A stretch of DNA of 37,672 nucleotides from Deinococcus ruber. Lineage in GTDB: Bacteria > Deinococcota > Deinococci > Deinococcales > Deinococcaceae. The translations under genes were made by a program, and so were the position numbers. Shown here piece by piece: positions 8,619 to 18,678 of the stretch; the stretch's first letter is position 1; the number at the start of each line of letters is the position of its first letter. The stretch covers positions 1-37,672 of the forward strand of contig NZ_BMQL01000046.1 in the NCBI RefSeq assembly GCF_014648095.1, written 5' to 3'. Below the pieces are notes generated by a model. It was not told the DNA's origin. It was given only the letters and a program-made list of their open reading frames with translations, and searched no databases.

Positions 8619-8808
8619 GTATCTCCTTTACAAAAGGGTAGTTGTTAAATTATTAAAAATTTATTACATGTGAGGCGATGATATCCAAAATATACTCCTA
8701 ATGCCATTTAACAAAAAATATTAGATATATATGCTGATTTAATATGATAATTCAGTGGTGTTATTACGTCATACTAAATTTTATAGGATAGTATCATCTC
8801 TTGTAACT

Positions 8809-9960
8809 CTACACGCTATGCTTGGTATCTGCCGCTTTATAAATACATTCTAGCATTTTGAGGTTAGCAGACGGCGTATATTTTCTTTCATATTCTATTC
8901 GCGCTTGACGTCTTATGTTATGCCATTCTTGTGGATGATCTAGGGCCCAGTTCACCTGTTCTGCTAGTGATATAGAATCGCCAGATTGAAATACGAGTCC
9001 ACTATTTTTGTGATCTACTATAGTAGAAGCTACACTTACCGAAGAAACTATACTAGGTGTTCCGCAGGCCATGGCCTCAATTACTACTAGGCCAAATGTT
9101 TCGTATACTTCTGAAGGATAAATTAACATAACTGCCTCTTTCATTAATTCTCTAGCATCACTATTACTCATGGATCCTAAGTACTCTATTCCATCTGGAA
9201 TTTTATTTTTCAGTTCGGTAGAAAGTGGACCATCGCCAATAATTTTAAGAGGTATACGGCCTTTTAGGATATTCCAGGACTTTAAAAGTGTTATCAATCC
9301 CTTCTCTCCGCTAAGTCGACCTACGAAAATAGCATAATTACCTGATCCTGAGCCAATGCCGATATCAGTAGTAAAATTAGGTTTAGTAATAATTTTTCTC
9401 GCTGGGATTCCGCCATCTATGAACTTTTGTTTAGCGAATTCAGTAAGGGCAATAAATGAATCGACAAGATTGAAACTACCTATAGAACGGTGAAATCCAA
9501 GCATGCCTGTTACTGTTGCCGAAGCGAGAACACTATCCCTATAGCAAGAATGAATAATGCCAGATATAGGTAGCTTTCCTATACAGTCCTCGCAAGGCTG
9601 ACCGTTCCTAGATAGGAGGCCATTCACACACAAAAGACGATAGTTGTGAAGAGTTTGGATTATTGTTGCACCTTGCTCTTTGGCCGCCCAATATATGCTG
9701 GGGGACAGGTAAGGAAATGTATTATGTACATGGATGACATCAGGCTTAAAAACTTGTAGAAATCTTTTAAGCCTTCTTCTTTCATTCTCGTTCCAGATAC
9801 TTGTAATAGCAGACGATAACGAAGAGCTGGACAGAGAAGTACTGCTTGTTTCAAATAACTCTACTGTGTGATTTAGTTTTAGAAGCTGATATTCTGACCT
9901 TACAACGCTATCTTCCCCACCAAGTTGAAGATAACGGTTATGAATAATGGCAATTCTCAA
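8809..9960 (-). CDS. family 4 glycosyltransferase (GT-B fold)
   Basis: 383 residues with GT-B organisation. The N-terminal domain begins RIAIIHNRYLQLGGEDSVV and includes DVIHVHNTFPYLSP. The C-terminal donor domain has YAIFVGRLSGEKGL (about 206-219), the short run KIIGDGPL, and the E-x7-E region EVYETFGLVVIEAMACGTPS. A CxxC-like stretch CEDCIGKL in the first domain is common in one subgroup. A retaining transferase adding a hexose from a nucleotide sugar is expected; donor and linkage are unknown. Start TTG 9960 overlaps the previous gene's TGA by four bases (TTGA), so translation is probably coupled. 190 bases of AT-rich non-coding sequence separate it from the next gene. Confidence 0.92.
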   Translation of the reverse strand: MRIAIIHNRYLQLGGEDSVVRSEYQLLKLNHTVELFETSSTSLSSSSLSSAITSIWNENERRRLKRFLQVFKPDVIHVHNTFPYLSPSIYWAAKEQGATIIQTLHNYRLLCVNGLLSRNGQPCEDCIGKLPISGIIHSCYRDSVLASATVTGMLGFHRSIGSFNLVDSFIALTEFAKQKFIDGGIPARKIITKPNFTTDIGIGSGSGNYAIFVGRLSGEKGLITLLKSWNILKGRIPLKIIGDGPLSTELKNKIPDGIEYLGSMSNSDARELMKEAVMLIYPSEVYETFGLVVIEAMACGTPSIVSSVSVASTIVDHKNSGLVFQSGDSISLAEQVNWALDHPQEWHNIRRQARIEYERKYTPSANLKMLECIYKAADTKHSV

Positions 9961-11060
9961 GATCTTAGCTCTCGTTTTATATCGTTTACGATCATATTCG
10001 CAACTTGCGAGGTGGTTAGGAGGGGATTTGTATCCGCAGGACTTAGTTTACCCATAATCGCTCTCTGGATTGCATTATCAATATCTGTCTCATTTTGAGG
10101 GTCGAATCGGTTTTTCTCTGGTACAATTTCTGAAGTACATCCTGCATATATTGATGATAAGACTGGTACTCCTGACCATAGTGATTCATTTACTACAAGC
10201 CCCCATACGTCTTCTAATGTTGGGAAAATTAAGACATCAGCGTTATGATATATATTTGGCATTTGTTCTACGGTCTGCGGGGGCAAAAAATACACATTCT
10301 CTAGCTTTAATGTATGAGCAAGAGACTTTAATTCTGTTAGTTGTGGACCGCCACCAACTAGTGTAAGAGAAAATATATATCCTGTATTCTGTAGCCGAGA
10401 GGCGGACTTTAGCAACGCCTTCACGCCTTTTCTCCCTATCATCTGACCTACATAAAGTAAACGAGGCATATCAGTAGTTTTAGTCGGCAGATGGTTAACT
10501 TGAGTATAGAGCTGCTCATCAACACTGTTCTGAATTTGTAATATTTGATCTCTGCTAACTTTTATAGATAGTAGATAATCAGTTGACGTTTTGCCATAAC
10601 TAATCCAGTGTGAAATCTGAGAAATAAGGATATTGCGAAAAAGTTGCTTAAACTTGCTTCGATTACGTTCCGTGTGGAGTGTTCCTCCCCACCATACCCA
10701 TACGGGACAGCCTGTAATCTTGCTGTATATAATAGCTATTACGGTTCTTATCCCTAGCTCATTGGTGATAATAGCGTCTGGGTGGTCAGTCAAAAGATTC
10801 CAAAAATATCCTGGACTTATATGAGTGTAACGAAGATCCTGTACGCCCTCAGCATCGGAAATCTTTCGAGTTAATGTCAATCCCCACGCCAAACGAACTG
10901 ATATGCCTTTAGACACTAACTGTTTCTCTAGTGAATCCCATTGTCGGTTGCTCTCTTTCCCTGCGACTGATATGCGCAGGTCTACATCTTCAGCTATTTT
11001 CATAAATAGGGGGAGTCTGTAGGGAGCTAAGATATTAACCAATAATGATACTTTTACCAT
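9957..11060 (-). CDS. family 4 glycosyltransferase (GT-B fold)
   Basis: 367-residue GT-B glycosyltransferase, different in sequence from its downstream neighbour. N-terminus VSLLVNILAPYRLPLFMKIAE resembles the group of transferases that begin with a PYR motif. The donor-binding half has RLLYVGQMIGRKGVKALL, TLVGGGPQLTEL and the glutamate pair in FPTLEDVWGLVVNESLWSG. Start ATG 11060 is preceded by AGGAAGG, a strong ribosome binding site. It lies 15 bases after the Wzy gene and overlaps the following transferase, so it is in the same operon. It probably adds one residue of the repeat unit in the cytoplasm. Confidence 0.92.
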   Translation of the reverse strand: MVKVSLLVNILAPYRLPLFMKIAEDVDLRISVAGKESNRQWDSLEKQLVSKGISVRLAWGLTLTRKISDAEGVQDLRYTHISPGYFWNLLTDHPDAIITNELGIRTVIAIIYSKITGCPVWVWWGGTLHTERNRSKFKQLFRNILISQISHWISYGKTSTDYLLSIKVSRDQILQIQNSVDEQLYTQVNHLPTKTTDMPRLLYVGQMIGRKGVKALLKSASRLQNTGYIFSLTLVGGGPQLTELKSLAHTLKLENVYFLPPQTVEQMPNIYHNADVLIFPTLEDVWGLVVNESLWSGVPVLSSIYAGCTSEIVPEKNRFDPQNETDIDNAIQRAIMGKLSPADTNPLLTTSQVANMIVNDIKRELRS

Positions 11061-11075
11061 TTTCCTTCCTCGCTT

Positions 11076-12416
11076 TTATTTAATTGATTCTGGAGGCCAA
11101 GCTTTTTTATTATTTTGTAACATTTTTAACCGTATCCCCGATAAAATTAAACTACTTCTTCGCGAGTTCATTATAATAAGGCAGGCGGAAACCTGAAAGG
11201 CTACGTTGGATATATCTAAGCTAGATATTTGGAAAGAAGACTCTGTAAAAGATCTAGATAGCATAATGCTGACTACTGCTAGAGATAAACCGCGCGTGTT
11301 TTTTGCACAGCTGACTGCCATAAAAGTTAAAGTGAGTGTGTAAACCAACAACCCAATCATTCCAATGTTGCCTGAGGATCCAAGAGTCTGGTACCACTGA
11401 TTATGTGCCTGTGTAGCCCAAGGTAAGCCCTGATCGTTAGCGTAATTCTCTGACCACAGTTCAGGTCCATAACCCCCTAAATTATTTTTCTTGTATTCTT
11501 GTAAACTCTGTTCCCATACCACCGAGCGTCCTGTAAATGTCTCGTCTATTTTTATGTCATCTGCGGAGAAGCGAATTGCCGATACAGATAAGATTAACAC
11601 AGTTAGTATTGTTAGTAAGCTAGCATATCTTGCTGCTCTATTTTTGATATTACTTATTCTATAGAGCAAAAGTACGGATATGCCTATCAGAAGCGCCAAC
11701 CAAGAAGTTTTAGATTGTGACCATAATAACACTGTGAGAGCAAAAACTAATGAGAAAATATCTTTCCACTTTAAACTGAAGGTATAAACGATATAAATTA
11801 CAAGTAGAGCCATCAAAGCTCCCAAGGTATTGGCGTGGGATGTTAAGCCGTGCATCCTAGTTGTCAAGCCAATTAAGCCTGAGTCATATGGTTCTATAGA
11901 TAGTGGAGGATACAGGAAAGCCGTAAGTATACTTAAAATTGAAATATACAAAAGTACATTTTTTGAGATATTTAATATTTTATTTATATTAATTTCTAGT
12001 TTTGATAATGCGAAGAGAGTCAGTATGACATCTATGCCATAAAATAAACTCACAGGATAAAATGGTTTTGTAGAAAATGGTATAGAAATCATATTAAATA
12101 GGTAGAAAATTGTAAAACTGAGAAGCAGCAGATTATTATATATGTTCGCTTTAAAAGTTATACTTCTTGCACTAATTATAAGAGCGAGTGCAGTAATAGC
12201 TAAATTAAGTGCAGTAATAGAGCTGCTGATTATTGGGGAATCTATTGACCACTTTTGAAACGCGACAATAGATGTTACAAGGAATGAAAGATGGAGAAAT
12301 ATATTCCAATAAATAGATCCAGAACTAAAGTGCTTTGGAAATAGGCTGGTAAACCAGCCGTATATAGATACCATTAAAACGACTCCCACGATATAATATA
12401 TATACGTATTATACAT
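11076..12416 (-). CDS. wzy: O-antigen polymerase (Wzy-type) membrane protein
   Basis: 446 residues dominated by hydrophobic helices (about 11-12), with one larger hydrophilic loop near residues 285-355. That loop contains FTGRSVVWEQSLQEY and NNLGGYGPELW, the pattern seen in Wzy/WaaL superfamily loops, plus ATQAHNQWYQTLGSSGNIG. It is likely the polymerase that links repeat units after flipping. Its ATG shares one base with the upstream glycosyltransferase stop (TAATG), so translation is coupled. The sequence is strongly AT-rich, and similarity to the superfamily is carried only by this loop and topology, as is usual for Wzy proteins. Confidence 0.88.
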   Translation of the reverse strand: MYNTYIYYIVGVVLMVSIYGWFTSLFPKHFSSGSIYWNIFLHLSFLVTSIVAFQKWSIDSPIISSSITALNLAITALALIISARSITFKANIYNNLLLLSFTIFYLFNMISIPFSTKPFYPVSLFYGIDVILTLFALSKLEININKILNISKNVLLYISILSILTAFLYPPLSIEPYDSGLIGLTTRMHGLTSHANTLGALMALLVIYIVYTFSLKWKDIFSLVFALTVLLWSQSKTSWLALLIGISVLLLYRISNIKNRAARYASLLTILTVLILSVSAIRFSADDIKIDETFTGRSVVWEQSLQEYKKNNLGGYGPELWSENYANDQGLPWATQAHNQWYQTLGSSGNIGMIGLLVYTLTLTFMAVSCAKNTRGLSLAVVSIMLSRSFTESSFQISSLDISNVAFQVSACLIIMNSRRSSLILSGIRLKMLQNNKKAWPPESIK

Positions 12417-13303
12417 TAATAGAACGCTTTTTTGATACCGAGAGTACCTAAAACCATACCTAACCCGCTATTTCTTTGCTTTCTTAACGTGAGTTGTGTT
12501 TTATGCATATGAAGTCTATTTGCAATGACTTCAACTGGAAACATCAAAATTCCTAGAATAATTAGTACGCTTCCAATTATAAATCTTCTCATCACTTTAT
12601 GCTTGAACAGCTCTTTTTCGACCCGACCAATGATTATGCTAGAGTTCAAGGCTCTTTTTATAATCCAGTCATCGTTAGCCCGTTTTAGATCTATGGGCTC
12701 GTATATTATAGCGTTATCTGACCATATAGCATCAATACCCATTTTTTGGCACCTTGCAGAAAAGTGTGTATCTTCACCTCCTGAAAATGAATAGTCGAGC
12801 GAAAAGCCACCAACTTCCTCGAAAACACCCATATTGACGAGCAAATTACCTGCACCAAAATAATATATTTTAGTGCCATTAGCATGTCGTGACCTTGTCA
12901 TAAACGAACGGTAAATAGATAGATGGCTTGGTAGGTTGGTTATAACTGGTCCACAAACGATGCGGGCATTAAACTCTAATTGCGTGTATAGCAATGATTC
13001 TAGCCAGGTCTCTGTGGCAATCTCGTCGTCATCAAGGAAAATTATCCATTCAGCACTTAGCTTTTTTGCCTCACTTATACATCTATTCCTGGCACTGGAA
13101 ATTCCCCTTTCTGTCTCGATAAAATATATAACGCTATCTATTTTTTCAACTATGTTTTTTGATGATCCATCCGGATCGTTATCAACTATCAATATACCTA
13201 TATTTTTTTGATTAATAAGAGTTATATTGCGTAGACTGGCCAATAGGCGCTGAAGAGCTTCAGGTCTTTTGTAAGTACAAATACAAATAAACATATTATT
13301 CAT
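12416..13303 (-). CDS. family 2 glycosyltransferase (GT-A fold)
   Basis: 295 residues. The nucleotide-binding half starts FICICTYKRPEALQRLL and includes ILIVDNDPDGSS; ERGISSARNRCI precedes the DxD-type metal site in WIIFLDDDEIATETW (about 89-103). GAGNLLVNMGVFEEVGGF and SGGEDTHFSARCQKMG follow, which hold the usual catalytic acidic residues. A C-terminal hydrophobic stretch (about 239-262) suggests membrane attachment. Predicted to be an inverting transferase in assembly of the repeat unit. It overlaps the flippase gene by 8 bases upstream and shares one base with the Wzy gene downstream. Confidence 0.92.
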   Translation of the reverse strand: MNNMFICICTYKRPEALQRLLASLRNITLINQKNIGILIVDNDPDGSSKNIVEKIDSVIYFIETERGISSARNRCISEAKKLSAEWIIFLDDDEIATETWLESLLYTQLEFNARIVCGPVITNLPSHLSIYRSFMTRSRHANGTKIYYFGAGNLLVNMGVFEEVGGFSLDYSFSGGEDTHFSARCQKMGIDAIWSDNAIIYEPIDLKRANDDWIIKRALNSSIIIGRVEKELFKHKVMRRFIIGSVLIILGILMFPVEVIANRLHMHKTQLTLRKQRNSGLGMVLGTLGIKKAFY

Positions 13304-14561
13304 TGAATGACCTCGTAATTCGCAGAGAGGCTATAATCAATAGAGATAAAAGTAAAAAGTCTGATATTATACTGGAGAATATGGCTCCTTTTATTGAAAA
13401 TCTTGATAAGATGGCAAAATTGAGGGCAACATTGAAGAAAGCTACGACTGCTTGAATAATGCTTCTTGTGAATTGGTAGTTTGCTCCGGTTAAAGTATCG
13501 GCTAAAAAAGAATGTATTGACTTCAGTAATATTAGCGGAGCTAACCAGCGAAGAACGTTAACAGATGCTTCAAAATCTTTTCCGAACATTATCGGTAGTA
13601 CGGGAGCAATAAAAAATAGAAACACACCAATTATTCCGCTATAAAGAGTTGCCCATGGAAGTAAAGTCATCGCATATCGTAGATTAGACTTGATACCTTG
13701 TTCTCCATGTTGAAAAAACTTTGCATAACTAGCATATAACACTGCTCTGACAGGCGTAAAAGCCACGTCAATAATTCGATAAGCTGCAGCATAAACTCCA
13801 GCGGCTTCGGAGCTAACCATGCGCGCTAGCATTGTTTTATCTATGTCGTTATAAATACTTTGTGCACTTAAACTTATAGAAAACGCTCCGCCTGCCTTAA
13901 TTTCGGCTAGAATCGGCCTCAGACTAAGTGTACCCCAGCCAAGTTCGCGGCGTACCCAGACCATTGCTAAAATAGCACTGATGATCGTAGCCGCCAAGAA
14001 TAGAAACGACCATGTGTACGCAGTTTTTGGGATTGGTAGAAGGAAGAGAAAGACGGCTGACACAAGCCTTAAAAGCGACGGTAGAACCTGTATAGCTGAA
14101 GTACGATCTAGTCTCTCAAATGCTTGAAAAGCCTGACTGCTGACGTCAATTAAACGGGCGAACAAGAGGTCGGAAATCGCAAAGAGCATTAAAACCGCTA
14201 ATGGCGTACCTTTTGGTAAAATTAATTGTCCAATAGCTAAAAGAAGCAAGCATAGTATAGCCGAGGAAGTCAATGTTGTTGCGACGGCAGAACCCCAATA
14301 TGTAGGGAAAACTACTGGGGTTCTCGATACATGTTTTACAAGAAGATTTCCACTTCCCCAAGAGGCAAATGGTGCCACGATAGCTACTAAAGAAGTTGTA
14401 GCGATAAAAACTCCATATTGTTGACTTCCTAACGCGCGTGCGATTAATACAAAATAAAAAAATTGTATACTCAAGCGAAACATTTGTCCACCAAACATAT
14501 ATATGCTGTTCTTCTTTAAACTTAAGGGCTTATATATAATAGTGTTAGGAAGCTGTGGCAT
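13296..14561 (-). CDS. wzx: Wzx-type polysaccharide flippase
   Basis: 421 residues with about 12 predicted membrane helices and the features of the polysaccharide-transporter branch of the MOP superfamily: an N-terminal KKNSIYMFGGQMFRLSIQFFYF, ARALGSQQYGVF, and the central DIDKTMLARMVSSEAAGVYAAAYRIID found in Wzx proteins. It should move the lipid-linked repeat unit across the cytoplasmic membrane to Wzy. Six bases separate its start from the UDP-xylose synthase stop, and it overlaps the GT2 gene by eight bases, so it is firmly within the operon. AT-rich like its downstream neighbours. Confidence 0.92.
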   Translation of the reverse strand: MPQLPNTIIYKPLSLKKNSIYMFGGQMFRLSIQFFYFVLIARALGSQQYGVFIATTSLVAIVAPFASWGSGNLLVKHVSRTPVVFPTYWGSAVATTLTSSAILCLLLLAIGQLILPKGTPLAVLMLFAISDLLFARLIDVSSQAFQAFERLDRTSAIQVLPSLLRLVSAVFLFLLPIPKTAYTWSFLFLAATIISAILAMVWVRRELGWGTLSLRPILAEIKAGGAFSISLSAQSIYNDIDKTMLARMVSSEAAGVYAAAYRIIDVAFTPVRAVLYASYAKFFQHGEQGIKSNLRYAMTLLPWATLYSGIIGVFLFFIAPVLPIMFGKDFEASVNVLRWLAPLILLKSIHSFLADTLTGANYQFTRSIIQAVVAFFNVALNFAILSRFSIKGAIFSSIISDFLLLSLLIIASLRITRSFNE

Positions 14562-14567
14562 GTCAAT

Positions 14568-15497
14568 CTATATATCCTTGATGTTATTATATAAGTTTTT
14601 TATACCATAAATAGCAAGGGTTTTAGGCGTCCATTTTAAAAGTCGTTGTGCCAATCCGATATCTGGTTTCCTGCGTTTAGGATCATCTTGGGTTATTGAC
14701 TCGAAAACGATTTCTAATTCTGGATTGATCTGATTTTTTACTAGTTCTGCGAATTCAAGTACCGTGAATTCGTTTGGATTTCCCAGATTTATCGGTTCAT
14801 GATAATTTACCTTCATCAGACGCACAATGCCTTCAATCAAATCATCGACATATTGAAAACTTCTTGTCTGGCTGCCATCACCGTATACAGTCAGCGACTT
14901 GCCTTCTAAGGCCTGATGAATGAAATTAGTCACCACCCGACCGTCGTCTGGGCGCATACGCGGGCCATAGGTGTTGAAAATGCGAATGATCCGAGTATTG
15001 ACGCCACGTTTGCGGTGATACGCCATGGTAATAGCCTCGGCGTAACGTTTGGCTTCATCGTAGCAGCTGCGTACGCCAATGGGGTTGACGTTACCCCAAT
15101 ATGTTTCAGGCTGCGGGTGCATTTGTGGATCTCCATACACCTCACTCGTACTTGCAAGAAAGAAACTCGCATTATGCACCAGTGCTAACTCCAGGCCGTT
15201 CTGAGTACCTTGTGCCCCAACCATCAAAGTTTCAATTGGAAACTCCTGATAGTGAGGTGGACTTGCAGGGCTGGCAAAATGCATTACCCAGTCGAGCGGC
15301 TCGCCAGTATACGGAATGCCTTGACTCACATCAGCCTCAATGAACGAGAAGCTGATATGACTAAGAAATAGCTCAGTGTTGCTGCGCTGCCCGCTGATAT
15401 AATTGTCTACTCCGATTACGTAGTGCCCTTCATCGAGCAAACGCTCCACCAGATGGCTACCCACAAAGCCGGCACTACCTGTCACAAGGATTCTCAT
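14568..15497 (-). CDS. UDP-glucuronate decarboxylase (UDP-xylose synthase)
   Basis: 309-residue extended short-chain dehydrogenase with [19 protein letters not shown] for NAD binding. Family marks of UDP-glucuronate decarboxylase are [42 protein letters not shown] (Y146, K150), [18 protein letters not shown] and [16 protein letters not shown]. It turns UDP-glucuronate, made by the gene just upstream, into UDP-xylose for the polysaccharide. ATG overlaps the dehydrogenase stop by four bases. Base composition changes inside this gene: the 5' half is GC-rich like the chromosome, the 3' third is AT-rich like the genes that follow. A chimeric gene or a recombination joint is a possible reading. Confidence 0.93.
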   Translation of the reverse strand: MRILVTGSAGFVGSHLVERLLDEGHYVIGVDNYISGQRSNTELFLSHISFSFIEADVSQGIPYTGEPLDWVMHFASPASPPHYQEFPIETLMVGAQGTQNGLELALVHNASFFLASTSEVYGDPQMHPQPETYWGNVNPIGVRSCYDEAKRYAEAITMAYHRKRGVNTRIIRIFNTYGPRMRPDDGRVVTNFIHQALEGKSLTVYGDGSQTRSFQYVDDLIEGIVRLMKVNYHEPINLGNPNEFTVLEFAELVKNQINPELEIVFESITQDDPKRRKPDIGLAQRLLKWTPKTLAIYGIKNLYNNIKDI

Positions 15498-16873
15498 AGC
15501 GCTGCTCCGATGGTGCCTTTCAGTTCACGTCCGACCTGCTCTACCTGAGCAGTGAGAGGATGGCGAAGCAGGTTTCGGCTATCAATAATTAGTGGACGGC
15601 GCATCGTTGCCACCAACGCTTCCCAGTCGAGTTGGCGATATTCGTCCCACTCGGTGGCGATGATGACCGCGTCAGCCCGCTGGAAAACTTGGGCGGCATT
15701 CACGGCAGAACTGTATTTTAGATGCGACCATTCACGCTCGGCGCGTGCCATCGCTACGGGATCATGGGCGGTAACGACTGCACCGAGTTCCGCAAGTCGC
15801 TGGATCAGGGTATATGCAGGGGCGTCACGCAGGTCGTCCGTGTTGGGCTTGAAGGCCATCCCCAGCACGCCGATGCGCTTTCCCTTCATGGTACGTAGGT
15901 GACGCAGCAGTTTGTTGATGACCATCTGTCGCTGACGGGCATTGACGTCAATAGCTGCTTGAAGGATCGGCATCGCGTAGGCATGCTCGCGTCCAGCGCT
16001 GATGAGTCCCTGGGTGTCCTTGCCAAAGCAGCTTCCGCCCCAGCCGAGTCCTGCCTGCAAAAAGCGGTGCCCGATGCGGCTGTCCAGGCCGATGCCCGTC
16101 GTTACTTCTTCAATATCTGCGCCAACATGTTCGCACAGACCAGCGATTTCATTGGCGAAGCTCACCTTCAGGGCTAGGAAGGCGTTGGCAGCGTATTTAA
16201 TCATTTCCGCACTCTGCAGGGTGGTGCGAACCACGGCAGGCCGGGTGTACCGCTCTGGCCGCGGGGCACTGGCGGGCGGCGTGAAGCTCTGTTCGATCAG
16301 AGGAGCGTACACAGAAATCATATGGTCCAGTGCTGTATCCAGACCGCCCAGAACGATGCGGTCTGGATACAGGCTGTCCTCAAGCGCACTTCCCTCGCGG
16401 AGAAATTCTGGATTGCTGACGACGTAATGCACCGAAGCATCGAACTCGGGAGCCAGGTCTTCGAGCAAGCGTACTACCAGATCGCCCGTGCCAATCGGTA
16501 CCGTACTTTTATTGACGATGATCTGCTGCTTACGCCCCAGATACGGCGCAAGACTCGCTACCGCAGTCTGTAGAAACTGTAGATCGGGGGTACCGTCGGC
16601 ACTTGGCGGCGTCCCGACACAGATAAAAATAGTATCTGCTTGTTGTACTGCACTGAAGTCCGTGGTCCAAGTCAGCTGCGAAGTGTTGCTGAGCAGGAGC
16701 TTTTCCAAACCGGGCTCGTAAATTGGAATCTCTGCACGCTGGAGCTGTTCAATTTTACACACGTCGACATCAATCCCGGTTACATGATGGCCCAGATGTG
16801 CAAGGAGGGCGGCGGTACCAAGACCTACGTAACCGGTGCCGAGAATGGCAATTTGATGGGGTCGTCGTGACAT
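15494..16873 (-). CDS. ugd: UDP-glucose 6-dehydrogenase
   Basis: 459 residues, the usual length. N-terminal [29 protein letters not shown] binds NAD. The family marks [43 protein letters not shown] and [23 protein letters not shown] are all present. The catalytic cysteine is C282 in [14 protein letters not shown], and [15 protein letters not shown] marks the C-terminal UDP-binding domain. It oxidises UDP-glucose twice to UDP-glucuronate. First gene of the minus-strand operon; the start follows AAGGAG. The gene is GC-rich, unlike the genes further downstream. Confidence 0.96.
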   Translation of the reverse strand: MSRRPHQIAILGTGYVGLGTAALLAHLGHHVTGIDVDVCKIEQLQRAEIPIYEPGLEKLLLSNTSQLTWTTDFSAVQQADTIFICVGTPPSADGTPDLQFLQTAVASLAPYLGRKQQIIVNKSTVPIGTGDLVVRLLEDLAPEFDASVHYVVSNPEFLREGSALEDSLYPDRIVLGGLDTALDHMISVYAPLIEQSFTPPASAPRPERYTRPAVVRTTLQSAEMIKYAANAFLALKVSFANEIAGLCEHVGADIEEVTTGIGLDSRIGHRFLQAGLGWGGSCFGKDTQGLISAGREHAYAMPILQAAIDVNARQRQMVINKLLRHLRTMKGKRIGVLGMAFKPNTDDLRDAPAYTLIQRLAELGAVVTAHDPVAMARAEREWSHLKYSSAVNAAQVFQRADAVIIATEWDEYRQLDWEALVATMRRPLIIDSRNLLRHPLTAQVEQVGRELKGTIGAAL

Positions 16874-16915
16874 GAGTACTCCTTGACTTTTGCTCTAAGA
16901 ACTGTATATGCGTAC

Positions 16916-16944
16916 GTGATAGTATAATGAAACTGAGTTAACAA
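16916..16944 (-). promoter_or_regulatory. possible promoter of the polysaccharide operon
   Basis: Upstream of ugd on the minus strand, TTGTTA (16939-16944) and TATCAC (16916-16921) are 17 bases apart; an overlapping TATACT (16921-16926) is a better -10 but at poor spacing. This is the AT-rich patch just before the operon, but the match to consensus is weak. Confidence 0.3.
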
Positions 16945-17233
16945 TAGCATGCCTCTGACACAGAATCTGTCGAGAAAACGGCATCTACTGTTCGTTTCTT
17001 ACACCTTCATTTTTCTACTCCAAGCGGTTTGGATGTAGCTTGAGCGTCTGTATGAAACGTACTGATGATGCTGCTTCGCCCATCATGGCACGCGAAGCTC
17101 AGACAGCGTCTGATAACGGAAGGAGAACTTTCCTACACTTTGCCTGTGCATCAGCTTTTCTCTATAGTTCTCATAACCTGTCTTGACGCGTTTCATCCAT
17201 AAATAAAATCGTTTGTGATGAGCAATTGTGGTC
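16945..17233. other. intergenic sequence between ugd and the IS66-type element
   Basis: No coding frame of quality and no RNA gene recognised. The sequence is mixed in composition and includes a purine-rich GGAAGGAGAAC stretch near 17119 that is not followed by a usable start codon. It probably holds upstream control sequence of the polysaccharide operon. Confidence 0.4.
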
Positions 17234-18678
17234 TTTGATTAGCGGCCCGGTGGGCTCATCGATGGGAACGAAGCGGGTAGGATGGTCGGCATGACTGGGC
17301 TGCGAACGGACGCTGATCTCCTCGAGATCATCCGCAAGCAGGCTGAGCAGATCGAGCAGCTCATCGCTGAGAACGCCCGGCTCCAGAAGCGCATCGAGGA
17401 GCTTGAACGCCAGGGGCGCAGGTACGTCGCGCCTCACAGCCGGGGAACGCGCAAGGCTGCTCCGAAGGCTCCCGGACGCCATGCTGGCGAAGGACTGTTC
17501 ACCTACAAGCGTCCTCCTGCTCTGGAGCAGGAGGACATCGTCGTGGACGTTCCCACGCCCAACACCTGTGTGGCCTGCGGGTACACGGGCGAGTTGCTGT
17601 TCAAGCAGCACGACCGCGCCTGGATCAGTGATCTGCGGCCGCTGGCCGTTCAGATCACGGCGTACCACGTCCCCGTCATGACCTGCCCGGCGTGCGGAAA
17701 AACGGTGCGGGGTCAGCATCCCGACCTGCGCCCCGACCAGGTCGGCGCGACCGCCCACCGCTGTGGACCGAGGCTCGCGGCGACGGTTCAGATACTGCAC
17801 CATGCGTTGGGCGTCCCGCAGCGGCGCATTCCCCGCGTGCTGCACCTCACCACCGGGATCCGGCTGACCCAGGGGGCCATCACGCAGGCCGCCGGACGGC
17901 TGGCCCGAGATGCCGGACCGTTGGCCGTGCATGTCGCGGCACTGGAACAGGAGCTGCGTGCAGCTCCTTACGTGCACCACGACGACACCGGCTGGCGGAT
18001 GGACGCCACGCCCGCGTGGGTCAGCACCGTTCGCTCTCAGAACACCGTGGTCTTCCGCGCCAACCTGCATCACACCAACCAGGAGCTCCGGGACGTTATC
18101 GGGAACGATTACGGCGGGGTGTTGGTCTGTGACCGGTTCAAGGTTTATGACAGCACCCTGCTCGCTGGGGTTCAGCAGCAGAAGTGCCTGGCACACGTGC
18201 TGCGTAATGCCGAGGCGGCCAGTGAAAATGAACAGGGGAAGCGCGGTCAGGGCCGGGTGTATGGGCAGCGGCTGGCCGAGGTCTGCCGAGAACTGATGCG
18301 GCTCCATCGTCACGCCCGAACGGGAGCGTGCACCAACGACGAGTATCGAGCGCAGGGTGAGTCCCTCACCCTGCGTCTGGATCATCTGCTGCGGAGGCGT
18401 CCCTTGAAAACAGTGGGCAACGAGCGGTTGCGGCTCGGTCTGCTCAAACAGCATGAACAGGGCCGGTTGCTGCGCTTTCTTGAGGATCCGGATATTCCAC
18501 CGACCAACAATCCGGCTGAGCGGAGTCTGCGCACAGTGGTGATGGCGAGGAAAGTGTCGCAGTGCAGCAAAAATGCGCTTGGCGCGCAGACATACATGCG
18601 GATCAAGTCTGCCGTGGAGACAGCCCGACTGCGCGGTCAGGATCCCGTCGACGTCCTGATCAGCCTCCGCTAATCAAA
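17234..18678 (+). mobile_element. IS66-type insertion sequence (single transposase gene)
   Basis: A perfect 12-bp inverted repeat, TTTGATTAGCGG at 17234-17245 and its complement at 18667-18678, brackets one transposase gene. The right repeat contains the TAA stop of the transposase. The expected 8-bp target duplication is not seen (TTGTGGTC left, TACATCTC right). Accessory genes tnpA and tnpB of classical IS66 are absent, as in the shorter one-gene group. A decayed relative is at 26158-27385. Confidence 0.8.
17282..18673 (+). CDS. IS66-family transposase (TnpC type)
   Basis: 463 residues, full length and uninterrupted. An N-terminal leucine-rich coiled coil (IRKQAEQIEQLIAENARLQKRI) is followed by a zinc-binding region with CVACGY and CPACGK. 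The catalytic core has HHDDTGWRMD (first acidic residue), VCDRFKVYD (second), and NNPAERSLRTVVMARKVSQ (catalytic glutamate region). The C-terminus is VDVLISLR. ATG 17291 is an alternative start with somewhat better spacing from a GGATGG stretch. It is likely functional if the ends are. Close similarity to the decayed copy near 26.2-27.4 kb shows two arrivals, or an old duplication, of the same IS group. Confidence 0.94.
   Translation: MVGMTGLRTDADLLEIIRKQAEQIEQLIAENARLQKRIEELERQGRRYVAPHSRGTRKAAPKAPGRHAGEGLFTYKRPPALEQEDIVVDVPTPNTCVACGYTGELLFKQHDRAWISDLRPLAVQITAYHVPVMTCPACGKTVRGQHPDLRPDQVGATAHRCGPRLAATVQILHHALGVPQRRIPRVLHLTTGIRLTQGAITQAAGRLARDAGPLAVHVAALEQELRAAPYVHHDDTGWRMDATPAWVSTVRSQNTVVFRANLHHTNQELRDVIGNDYGGVLVCDRFKVYDSTLLAGVQQQKCLAHVLRNAEAASENEQGKRGQGRVYGQRLAEVCRELMRLHRHARTGACTNDEYRAQGESLTLRLDHLLRRRPLKTVGNERLRLGLLKQHEQGRLLRFLEDPDIPPTNNPAERSLRTVVMARKVSQCSKNALGAQTYMRIKSAVETARLRGQDPVDVLISLR

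Noticed and set aside
17171..18454. A 427-residue minus-strand frame opposite the IS66 transposase
   Set aside because: It is antisense to a full-length transposase with all catalytic motifs; its own translation has no known pattern.
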